Shown here piece after piece: positions 6,308 through 13,141 of a stretch of 13,174 nucleotides of DNA. The DNA lies in contig DMYW01000046.1 in the NCBI GenBank assembly GCA_003482455.1, positions 1-13,174 of the forward strand, read 5' to 3'. Within the stretch, counting starts at the first letter, position 1. Every line of letters begins with the position of its first letter. Source of the DNA: Rheinheimera sp. GTDB lineage: Bacteria; Pseudomonadota; Gammaproteobacteria; Enterobacterales; Alteromonadaceae. The notes below the pieces were generated by a model. It saw only the letters and a program-made list of their open reading frames with translations. It did not search any database and was not told the DNA's origin. The translations under genes and the position numbers were made by a program.

Positions 6308-7601
6308 GCGCCAAGCGCATCTCGACCTGCTGGCCGGCTCATTTGAGCAGCTGTCTAACCAGCCGTGGCCGGTGTGGCACGAACCGGCGCTGGCTTTTTT
6401 AACTGACTTAGGCAAAGCCCTGATGAAACCGGCGCTGGCCGCCAAGTTGCCCGACGTGGTCACGCTGGCGTACTGGCTGCGCGCCGCTAATTTGCAGCAA
6501 CTCAAAGCCAAAGCCAGTGCCGACGTGCGAGTTGGTCTGGGTTTGGTGGTGCATATTTGCCCGGCCAATGTGCCGGTAAATTTTGCCTTTTCGCTAGCGT
6601 TTGCGCTGCTGGCTGGCAACAGCTCGGTGCTGCGCTTGTCATCTAAACCGTCGCCGTCAACCGACTTGATTGTGCAGCACATTCAGCAGTTGCTAGCAAC
6701 GCCAACGCATGAAGCGCTACGCAGTCGCTTGCTGCTGCTGCGGTACGCACACGATGATGTCATCACAGCCGCCTTGCTGGCGCAGGCCGATGGCCGGATG
6801 ATTTGGGGCGGCGATGCCACCATTGCCCATATGCGCCAATTTAAAACGCCCAGTCGCAGTCGCGAGGTGGCGTTTGCCGATCGCTATTCGCTGGCGCTGT
6901 TATCGCCAACCGCCGTGCTGGCGCTGGATGACGCAGGATTGGCGCGGTTAGCGCAGCAGCTGTTTAACGATGTGTTGTTGTTAGATCAAGCGGCGTGTTC
7001 ATCGCCGCAACTGTTTGTCTGGCTGCATGCGGCGGCAGACTCGCCTAGCCTAGATCTGCAATCGCCATCTCCGCAGACACTAGTTTCACACGCAGCCAAC
7101 CCACAAACCGCCAGCGAGCCTAGCAGCGCTGTGGCCAAGGCGCAGCAGCGCTTGTGGCCAGCACTGGCCGCCGTTGCGCGTGACAGATCCGCACTCAGCG
7201 CTATTGGCCAGATGAACAAATGGGTCGATGCGTTTGACGCTGTGCTCACCCATCCAGAAATTCGCCAGGTGCACACCGAACACGGCAGCGCGGCGGGCTT
7301 ATTGACCCGCGTCGCGCTGGCCCGCTTGCCCGATGCGCCGGAACAACTGCGTGGTTATTTTGGCACCTTGATTGAAATCGAATTGCCGTCGCTAGCGCCG
7401 TTGGCGGCGGTAGTGAACGAGCGTTATCAAACCTTGTGTTATTTTGGTGTAGAGCCATTGCAGCTGCAGCAGTGGCTGCTGGCATCACAGCTGCGCGGCA
7501 TTGACCGGATAGTGCCGGTGGGCAACGCGATCGACATGGGCTTGTTCTGGGATGGCTATGATTTGCTGTCGAGTCTGTCCAGAGTCATCGAGATCCGTTA
7601 A
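6288..7601 (+). CDS. LuxC-family acyl-CoA / acyl-protein reductase
   Basis: With the GTG start at 6288 the product is 437 aa and belongs to the LuxC acyl-reductase family (aldehyde-dehydrogenase-like fold). It should take an acyl group, from LuxE or a thioester, and reduce it with NAD(P)H to an aldehyde. Landmarks: the cofactor-region motif HICPANVPVNFAFSLAFALL (89-108); WGGD (173-176); the nucleophile in DQAACSSPQ (233-241, Cys237); and a C-terminus with RIVPVGNAIDMGLFWDGYD (407-425) ending in LSRVIEIR, all typical of LuxC. A low-complexity Ser/Pro/Ala/Gln insertion lies at about 248-284, just after the catalytic region. The frame is open back to an ATG at 6186, but that segment overlaps the strongly conserved CPCGR end of LuxE and looks out of frame by chance, so 6288 is preferred. 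Adjacent LuxE and LuxC genes suggest a working reductase complex. Confidence 0.88.
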   Translation: MIVIPAERQAHLDLLAGSFEQLSNQPWPVWHEPALAFLTDLGKALMKPALAAKLPDVVTLAYWLRAANLQQLKAKASADVRVGLGLVVHICPANVPVNFAFSLAFALLAGNSSVLRLSSKPSPSTDLIVQHIQQLLATPTHEALRSRLLLLRYAHDDVITAALLAQADGRMIWGGDATIAHMRQFKTPSRSREVAFADRYSLALLSPTAVLALDDAGLARLAQQLFNDVLLLDQAACSSPQLFVWLHAAADSPSLDLQSPSPQTLVSHAANPQTASEPSSAVAKAQQRLWPALAAVARDRSALSAIGQMNKWVDAFDAVLTHPEIRQVHTEHGSAAGLLTRVALARLPDAPEQLRGYFGTLIEIELPSLAPLAAVVNERYQTLCYFGVEPLQLQQWLLASQLRGIDRIVPVGNAIDMGLFWDGYDLLSSLSRVIEIR

Positions 7602-7636
7602 ATTGTGCAGAATCAATAACTCATACGAGGTCTCTG

Positions 7637-8107
7637 ATGGAAAAGTTCAGCCTTAACTGTGTCGAGTTGCAGGAATACCAACCCAACCGCTATCCGTTTT
7701 TGATGATTGACCATGTCGCCGAAGTGGTGCCAGGCCAGTACGCCAAAGGCCATAAAAACCTGACGATGAACGAGTGGTATTTCCCGGTGCATTTCCCCGG
7801 TGGCCCGAATATGCCAGGCGCGCTGCAACTGGAAGCCTTGGCGCAAATGCTCACCGTCGCCATCACTACGCTGCCGGGCCTTAAAGGCAAAGTGACGCAT
7901 GCACTTGAGCACAAAGTGCGGTTTCGCCGCGAAATTCTGCCCGGTGAAACGCTCGAGCTGCACTGCGAAGTGTTGTCGTGGAAACGCGGCATCTGCAAAG
8001 GCAAAGGCGTGGCCAGCGTTAAAGGCGAAGTGGCTTGCGAAGCCGAAATGATGATCACCATCCCAGAAATTCTTGAGCAGTATCTGCCCAAGAAAAAGGC
8101 GGACTGA
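7637..8107 (+). CDS. FabZ-like hotdog-fold 3-hydroxyacyl dehydratase
   Basis: This 156-aa protein is a single-hotdog-domain enzyme of the FabZ type, which removes water from 3-hydroxyacyl thioesters (usually ACP-bound) to give trans-2-enoyl thioesters. Landmarks: NRYPFLMIDHV (17-27), the counterpart of HRYPFLLVDRV in FabZ; KNLTMNEWYFPVHFPGGPNMPG (40-61) with the catalytic His52; and LEALAQM (65-71) with the catalytic Glu66. Both catalytic residues are present. The first His of the HRYPF motif is Asn18, and there is an unusual Trp in NEWYF, so substrate choice may differ from the housekeeping enzyme. Length is normal. ACGAGG ends six bases before the ATG. It starts 35 bases after the LuxC-like gene and ends 2 bases before the GMC gene. 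A thioesterase-like role for the same fold is possible but less likely given the His/Glu pair. Confidence 0.87.
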   Translation: MEKFSLNCVELQEYQPNRYPFLMIDHVAEVVPGQYAKGHKNLTMNEWYFPVHFPGGPNMPGALQLEALAQMLTVAITTLPGLKGKVTHALEHKVRFRREILPGETLELHCEVLSWKRGICKGKGVASVKGEVACEAEMMITIPEILEQYLPKKKAD

Positions 8108-8109
8108 CA

Positions 8110-10368
8110 GTGACCGAGCAGGTCAAGGCCAGCGCGGCGCAGCCAGAACACGTCGATGTGCTAATCATCGGCTCGGGCGCCAGTGGCGCGGCGGCCGCCT
8201 GGAGTTTAAGCCGCAGTGGCGCGCTGCGGGTGCTGTGTTTAGAACAAGGCGAACGCGTCGACCCCGCGCACTATCCATCGACCCGTGTCGACTGGGAGCT
8301 AACCCGCGAACACAGCGCTAGTTCCGATCCGAATGTGCGGCGCAACAAAGCCGACTACCCCATCGACTGCAGCCAATCGGCCGTGTCGCTAGCTAATTTT
8401 AACGGCGTTGGCGGCAGTACCATTTTGTATTCTGGGCATTTTCCGCGGTTTCATCCGTCTGATTTTGCTACCTATTCGCTAGACCAAGTCGGCGCTGACT
8501 GGCCGTTGAGCTACCAAGAATTAGAGCCGTATTTTCAACTCAACGAGCAGATGATGGGCGTCGCTGGATTAGTCGGCGACCCGGCGTATCCGGAGTATCT
8601 GTCGTTGCTGCCGCCCGTGCCTCTGGGTGCCGGCGGCCAGGCCTTGGCGCGCGGTTTTAACCAGCTGGGCTGGCATTGGTGGCCGTCGTATGCGGCGATC
8701 AATACCAAACACCACGGCGGACGCGCGCCTTGTATCAATTTGGGGCCGTGCAACACCGGCTGCGCCCAAGGCGCTAAAGCTAGCGTGGACGTGACCTATT
8801 GGCCACAGGCGCTGCGCCAAGGGGTGGAACTACGCACCGGCTGCCAAGTGGTTGAGATTGTCACCGAGCTGGTGGCGGGGCAAGATCGCGCCCGCGGCGT
8901 TTGGTACCTCGACGCCAACGGTCAACGCCGCTTTATCGGCGCAGCAGTGGTGGTGCTGGCCGCCAGCGGTGTCGGCACGCCGCGGTTGTTGTTGCAGTCG
9001 CGCTCGCCCCGTTTTCCGCACGGCTTGCTGAATAATCACGACGTGGTCGGCCGGTATTTGATGGTGCACCCGCTGGCGTATGTCGAAGGCTTGTTTGCAC
9101 AGGATCTGCAGTCCAGTTTGGGGCCGCAAGGCTGTTGTTTGTTGTCGCAAGAATTCTACGAAACCAGGCCCGAGCACGAGTTTGTGCGTGGCTACACCTT
9201 GCATGTGCTGCGTGGCTCGGCGCCGGTGGAAACCGCCGTAAAAAACTTTATGTTGCGCCGTTTACCGTTTGGGCCGACGCATCATCAGCAGTTTGCGCAG
9301 CTGTTTAATCACAACATGGGCATTGCGGTTATCACCGAAGATGTGCCCGAATGGCACAACCGCGTGTTGCTGGATGAGCAGCACACAGACGCCAACGGCA
9401 TGCCGGGGCTGATTTGTCAGTACCAACTGGCCGACAACACCAAAGCCATGCTCAAACACGGTATCGAGCGCAGCAAACAAGTGATCCAAGCGGCCGGCGG
9501 CACCGTCAGCACGGCGTTTGGGCCGGTGCGGCACACCGGCTGGCATTTGATGGGCACCGCGCGGATGGGCGACGACCCGACGACGTCCGTGGTCAATCGG
9601 TACGGTCAAGCGCACGCAGTACCCAATCTGTTTATTGTCGACAGCAGTATTTTTGTCACCGCTGGGGCGGTCAATCCGGTGGCGACCGCGCAGGCGCTGA
9701 CGTTGTTTTGTTGTGATTATCTGCAGCGCAATTTTGCTACGGTAACGGCCGGTGCTGCTGCCAGCCACGCAGCGATCAGTGCGCAGCTGAAGCGCCCTGA
9801 CGGGACCAGCCCTGACGCAAGCAGCACAATGACTACACCAGCACCGGCAGCGCCTGCACCACAAACACCGGCCAGTCCTGCCGCCGCAACTCCAGAATTA
9901 GTAACCCCAGAATTAGTAACCCCAGATGCTGTCGCAACAGCAACCAGCGCCGATGCGCTGCAGCTGCTGCTCGACACTCTATTGCCAGGCGATGCCGCAC
10001 TGGGCGTGCCCAGCGCCACGCAAGCCGAGCTGGCGCTGTTTTTGCAGCGCCACGGCCAACGCGCCATGTGCGACGATTATCTGGCGGCGCTGGAGGCCAT
10101 TGCCCAGCAAAAATGCCAAGCGTCGTGGCAGATGCTGGATGCCGCCGCGCGATTGCAATGTGTGGAATGGAGCCGCCGCTCGCATTTGCAGCTCGCCAGT
10201 GCGGCACTGAGTCAACTGCTGCGCGGCTATTACAGCGCCGCAGCCGTGCTACAGGCCATCCAAGCTGGCGCCGTACCGCCGTTTCCACAGGGCAATCAGC
10301 TGCCCGATCAGGACTGGGAATTGCTGGAACCTGTGTTTGAACGTGGGCCAATTTACCGCGCTGTGTAG
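8110..10368 (+). CDS. GMC-family FAD oxidoreductase fused to a gluconate dehydrogenase subunit 3-like domain
   Basis: This 752-aa protein joins two parts. Residues ~13-545 are a GMC flavoenzyme: FAD-binding VLIIGSGASGAAAAW (17-31) with Glu46 ending the second strand; NFNGVGGSTILYSGHFPRF (97-115), the GMC signature; and WHLMGTARMG (478-487) with the catalytic His479, followed by the C-terminal NPVATAQA (522-529). Residues ~545-612 are an Ala/Pro/Thr linker. Residues ~615-752 resemble gluconate 2-dehydrogenase subunit 3: LLDTLLPGD (620-628), LLRGYYSAAAVLQAI (703-717), PPFPQGNQLP (723-732), and LLEPVFERGPIYR (738-750). In the usual enzymes these are separate subunits and the small one has a Tat signal; here there is no signal peptide, so a cytoplasmic enzyme is likely. 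Cysteines at 208, 214 and 218 lie where related dehydrogenases carry a cluster-binding motif. It probably oxidises an alcohol or sugar hydroxyl. Start GTG at 8110, two bases after the previous stop. Confidence 0.88.
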   Translation: MTEQVKASAAQPEHVDVLIIGSGASGAAAAWSLSRSGALRVLCLEQGERVDPAHYPSTRVDWELTREHSASSDPNVRRNKADYPIDCSQSAVSLANFNGVGGSTILYSGHFPRFHPSDFATYSLDQVGADWPLSYQELEPYFQLNEQMMGVAGLVGDPAYPEYLSLLPPVPLGAGGQALARGFNQLGWHWWPSYAAINTKHHGGRAPCINLGPCNTGCAQGAKASVDVTYWPQALRQGVELRTGCQVVEIVTELVAGQDRARGVWYLDANGQRRFIGAAVVVLAASGVGTPRLLLQSRSPRFPHGLLNNHDVVGRYLMVHPLAYVEGLFAQDLQSSLGPQGCCLLSQEFYETRPEHEFVRGYTLHVLRGSAPVETAVKNFMLRRLPFGPTHHQQFAQLFNHNMGIAVITEDVPEWHNRVLLDEQHTDANGMPGLICQYQLADNTKAMLKHGIERSKQVIQAAGGTVSTAFGPVRHTGWHLMGTARMGDDPTTSVVNRYGQAHAVPNLFIVDSSIFVTAGAVNPVATAQALTLFCCDYLQRNFATVTAGAAASHAAISAQLKRPDGTSPDASSTMTTPAPAAPAPQTPASPAAATPELVTPELVTPDAVATATSADALQLLLDTLLPGDAALGVPSATQAELALFLQRHGQRAMCDDYLAALEAIAQQKCQASWQMLDAAARLQCVEWSRRSHLQLASAALSQLLRGYYSAAAVLQAIQAGAVPPFPQGNQLPDQDWELLEPVFERGPIYRAV
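9889..9933 (+). repeat. Three tandem 15-bp in-frame repeats in the GMC linker
   Basis: Units start at 9889, 9904 and 9919 and encode TPELV, TPELV and TPDAV (residues 594-608). The first two differ by one base; the third has diverged. They lie in the Ala/Pro/Thr-rich linker between the flavin domain and the subunit-3-like domain. Confidence 0.85.
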
Positions 10369-10413
10369 CTGTTGCGGGCCAAACCCCAGCGTGTTTAACC
10401 AAGGAATTTACCG

Positions 10414-11196
10414 ATGACCGATACAGTTTCTGCCAGCGTGCAACGCTTGCCGCATGGCTTGTTAACGGGCCAAGTCGCCGTCGTCACTGGCGCCAGTCGT
10501 GGCATTGGCCGCGCTGTCTGTGATCTGTTCGCCGCCCATGGCGCCGTGGTGCTGGCGTGTGTGCGCCACAGCAGCGACGACCTGCTGGCGTGGCAAGCGC
10601 AGTGGCAAGCAGCAGGCGCCACAGTAGAGCTGATCCCGCTCGATTTAACCGACGATGCCAGCCAAAAAGACGCAGTGAAACAAATTCGCGGCAGCGGTTT
10701 TGCGCCGACTGTGCTGGTCAATTGCGCCGGCATCGCCAGCGGCGCCACCTTTGCGCTCACCAGCCAAGCCAATATTCGCCACCTGTTTGAAAGTAACTTG
10801 TTTATGCAGCTCAGCTGGTGCCAATTGATGGCGCGTTTGCTTGCCCGTTCGCCGCACAGCAGTATCATCAATGTGTCGTCCAGTGCCGTGCAGCAAATCG
10901 ACCCCGGCACTTTGGCATATGCCGCCAGCAAAGCTGCACTGGAGCGCATGTCGCTGAGTATGGCGGTGGAGCTAGCCAGCCAAGGGGTTCGCGTCAACGT
11001 GATTGCCCCGGGGGTCACCGATACCGACATGGCAGCGCAAATGGACAGCGCCGCGCGCGAGGCGTTGATCGCACGGCAATTGCTAAAGAAAGCGGCGCGC
11101 CCCGTCGATATAGCCAATACAGCGCTATTTTTGGCATCCGATTTAGCCAGCCATCTGACCGGACAAGTGATCCGAGTCGACGGCGGCCTGATTTAA
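10414..11196 (+). CDS. FabG-like short-chain dehydrogenase/reductase
   Basis: This 260-aa classical SDR should carry out an NAD(P)H-linked carbonyl reduction or alcohol oxidation. Landmarks: cofactor loop TGASRGIG (25-32), with Arg29 and Arg51 leaning towards NADPH; NCAG (103-106); Asn128; NVSSSA (153-158) with the catalytic Ser; Tyr169-x3-Lys173 (YAASK); PGVTDTDM (199-206); and the C-terminal TGQVIRVDGGLI (249-260). It is close in pattern to 3-oxoacyl-ACP reductase FabG, and with the FabZ-like gene it could complete reduction and dehydration of a 3-oxoacyl thioester. A sugar-type substrate is also possible. An N-terminal extension of ~15 residues precedes the Rossmann fold. AAGGA at 10401-10405 lies eight bases before the ATG. 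It is 45 bases from the GMC gene and 15 bases from the transketolase gene. Confidence 0.9.
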   Translation: MTDTVSASVQRLPHGLLTGQVAVVTGASRGIGRAVCDLFAAHGAVVLACVRHSSDDLLAWQAQWQAAGATVELIPLDLTDDASQKDAVKQIRGSGFAPTVLVNCAGIASGATFALTSQANIRHLFESNLFMQLSWCQLMARLLARSPHSSIINVSSSAVQQIDPGTLAYAASKAALERMSLSMAVELASQGVRVNVIAPGVTDTDMAAQMDSAAREALIARQLLKKAARPVDIANTALFLASDLASHLTGQVIRVDGGLI

Positions 11197-11211
11197 CTCA
11201 ACGAGGTTGCT

Positions 11212-12060
11212 ATGTCTTATCCTCATATCACGGCATTTGCGCGCAACATGCGCCGCACCATTGTCGAGATCAGTTACAGCTGCGGCACCAGTACCCATAT
11301 CGGTGGCGCCTTGTCGATGACCGACGTGATGTCGGTGTTGTACGGCCATGTGTTGCGCTTTCAAGCCGACAACCCACGCTGGGATGGCCGCGACCGGTTT
11401 ATCTTAAGTAAAGGCCATGGCGTGCTGGGGTATTTCCCCGCCTTGTTGCATGCCGGCATTATCGACGCCGCCACGTTCGCCACCTTTCAGCAAAATGGCA
11501 GTCATTTGATTGCGCACCCGGTGATGAACCTGGATTTGGGCATCGAGTCGTCCAACGGCAGCTTAGGCCATGGTATTTCGATGGCAGTGGGCGTGGCGCT
11601 GGCCGCGAAGAAGCAGCAAAAAAGCCACCGCACCTACGCCTTGCTTGGCGATGGTGAAACCAACGAAGGCTCGGTTTGGGAAGCCGCCATGCTGGCGAGC
11701 CATCTGCAGTTGGACAACTTAACCGCCATCATCGATTACAACAAAATGCAAAACGACGGCGCCGGTGCCGATATTTTGCATGTGCCGAATATGGCCGAAC
11801 GGTTTGCCGCCTTTGGCTGGCAAGTGCACGAAGTAGACGGCCACGATATCGACGCCTTGGTGGCAGCGTTTGACGCGCCGTGCAGCGGTAAACCCAAAGC
11901 CATTGTCGCGCACACCATCAAAGGCAAAGGCATTGCGTTTATGGAAAACGACAACAGCTGGCACCACAACCGCTTAACCGCCAGCAGTTATGAACAAGCG
12001 TTACAGGCGCTAGCCGCCGCCGAGCACGCCGCTGATGCAGGAGCGCACCATGGAAATTAA
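11212..12060 (+). CDS. Transketolase N-terminal subunit (split transketolase, ThDP-binding half)
   Basis: This 282-aa protein is the thiamine-diphosphate (pyrophosphate-binding) half of a two-gene transketolase. Landmarks: GTSTHIGGALSMTDVMSVLY (25-44); ILSKGHG (64-70); GSLGHGISMAVGVALA (116-131); the ThDP/metal motif beginning GDGETNEG (146-153) and ending IIDYNK (173-178); and HTIKGKGIAFMEN (234-246) followed by WHHN (250-253). Length matches stand-alone N-terminal subunits (~270-290 aa). It should act with the next gene's product to move a two-carbon ketol group from a ketose phosphate or related donor to an aldehyde. In this operon the acceptor could be the aldehyde made by the LuxC-like enzyme; that link is inferred. 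GAGG sits five bases before the ATG. Its end overlaps the C-terminal subunit gene by 11 bases. Confidence 0.93.
   Translation: MSYPHITAFARNMRRTIVEISYSCGTSTHIGGALSMTDVMSVLYGHVLRFQADNPRWDGRDRFILSKGHGVLGYFPALLHAGIIDAATFATFQQNGSHLIAHPVMNLDLGIESSNGSLGHGISMAVGVALAAKKQQKSHRTYALLGDGETNEGSVWEAAMLASHLQLDNLTAIIDYNKMQNDGAGADILHVPNMAERFAAFGWQVHEVDGHDIDALVAAFDAPCSGKPKAIVAHTIKGKGIAFMENDNSWHHNRLTASSYEQALQALAAAEHAADAGAHHGN
12039..12043 (+). promoter_or_regulatory. Shine-Dalgarno site of the transketolase C-terminal gene
   Basis: AGGAG lies six bases before the ATG at 12050, within the end of the N-terminal subunit gene. It favours 12050 over the in-frame ATG at 12035, which has no good site. Confidence 0.7.
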
Positions 12061-13024
12061 TGCCAAAAACGTCCGCCAATGGTCGCGCTTAGGCAGTCGC
12101 GGTTTCTTTGGCCAAGTGATCTTAGAAATTGCCCCCGAACACGCCAATTTGTTGGTGATGTCGGCCGACTTAGGCAGCTCCAGTGGGCTGGAGCGGTTTC
12201 GTAAAACCTACCCTGACCAATTCGTCAACGCCGGCATCGCCGAGCAAAACATGGTCGGTGTGGCCGCCGGTTTAGCCAAAGAAGGCTTTAACGTGTTCGT
12301 CACCAGCTTTGCGCCGTTTATTTCGATGCGCGCCGCCGAGCAAGTGCGGATGAACTTGGGTTACATGCATTTAAACGTCAAAGCCGTGTCGATTGGCAGC
12401 GGCATCGCGATGGGCTTTTTAGGCAACTCGCATTTTGGCCTGGAAGACATGGCGGTGATGCGCGCCATTCCGGGGCTGACTGTGGTATCCCCCGCCGATT
12501 GCGCCGAAGTGCTGAAAGTGGTGGAAGCGGCGGCGCGTTTTGACGGCCCCATGTACATCCGGTTAACGGGCGCGGCCAACACGCCGATTGTCTACGAAGA
12601 CGATTACCCCTTTGAGTTAGGCAAAGGCCAAGTGCTGCGCGAAGGCGAGCACGTCAGCATAGTAGCCTGCGGCAGCATGGTGTATCACAGCTTACGCGCG
12701 GCCGAACTGCTGGCCGAACAAGGCATTCACGCAACAGTGGTGAACATGCACACCATCAAGCCACTGGACAGCGCTTTGCTGGACCAACTGCTGCAACGCG
12801 GTGCGCCGCTGGTGACAGTAGAAGAACACACAGTGATTGGTGGTTTGGGCAGCGCTGTGGCGGAGTATCTGGCACCGAAACGCCAGAAAGTGCCGCAACT
12901 GGCGATTGGCTTGCCGGACGCTTATATCGACACCGGCGATTACAACTACATGTTGGAACAACAAGGTTTAACCGCCGCGCCGTTGGCCGCCAAAATCGCC
13001 GAGTTTATCCGCCGCAGCGACTAA
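12050..13024 (+). CDS. Transketolase C-terminal subunit (pyrimidine-binding half)
   Basis: This 324-aa protein is the second half of the split transketolase. It contains the pyrimidine-binding domain with GIAEQNMVGVAAGLAKEG (62-79), where Glu65 is the residue that activates the thiamine aminopyrimidine; GNSHFGLEDMAVMRAIPG (125-142); and YIRL (169-172). The C-terminal transketolase domain has VNMHTIKPLD (231-240) and VTVEEHTVIGGLGSAVAE (255-272). Length is normal for stand-alone C-terminal subunits (~310-330 aa). DXP synthase and the pyruvate dehydrogenase E1 beta subunit share these folds, but the paired N-terminal subunit fits transketolase best. It is the last clear gene of the operon in this window; no intrinsic terminator follows within the remaining 150 bases. 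Confidence 0.93.
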   Translation: MEINAKNVRQWSRLGSRGFFGQVILEIAPEHANLLVMSADLGSSSGLERFRKTYPDQFVNAGIAEQNMVGVAAGLAKEGFNVFVTSFAPFISMRAAEQVRMNLGYMHLNVKAVSIGSGIAMGFLGNSHFGLEDMAVMRAIPGLTVVSPADCAEVLKVVEAAARFDGPMYIRLTGAANTPIVYEDDYPFELGKGQVLREGEHVSIVACGSMVYHSLRAAELLAEQGIHATVVNMHTIKPLDSALLDQLLQRGAPLVTVEEHTVIGGLGSAVAEYLAPKRQKVPQLAIGLPDAYIDTGDYNYMLEQQGLTAAPLAAKIAEFIRRSD

Positions 13025-13055
13025 CGCGGGCCTTTATGCAGCGTGGTGTGGGCGG

Positions 13056-13078
13056 TGCTGGTATTGATGCTGGTATTG
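13056..13078. repeat. Short direct repeat downstream of the operon
   Basis: TGCTGGTATTG occurs at 13056-13066 and again at 13068-13078, a 12-base period. It lies in the noncoding stretch after the last stop codon. No function evident. Confidence 0.7.
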
Positions 13079-13081
13079 TGG

Positions 13082-13117
13082 GCGGGGCTAGGCTTCGCCG
13101 CATAGCAACAGCCCCGC
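13082..13117. other. Hairpin-forming inverted repeat without a U tract
   Basis: GCGGGGCT (13082-13089) pairs perfectly with AGCCCCGC (13110-13117) across a 20-base loop. Neither strand has a run of T after the stem, so it is not a standard intrinsic terminator, though it could protect the 3' end of the operon transcript. Confidence 0.45.
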
Positions 13118-13141
13118 GCTGCGAGGACGACAAGCGCTGCT

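Noticed and set aside
5015..7601. A bioluminescence (lux) operon
   Set aside because: LuxE- and LuxC-family genes are present, but there is no luxA, luxB or luxD, the gene order differs from luxCDABE, and the neighbours are of other pathways.
9262..9864. A 200-codon - strand ORF inside the GMC gene
   Set aside because: It is opposite a well-conserved flavoenzyme frame and has the Arg/His/Cys-rich composition typical of an antisense shadow in GC-rich DNA.
13082..13117. An intrinsic terminator for the operon
   Set aside because: The stem is good but neither strand has a T-rich tract after it, and the loop is long.
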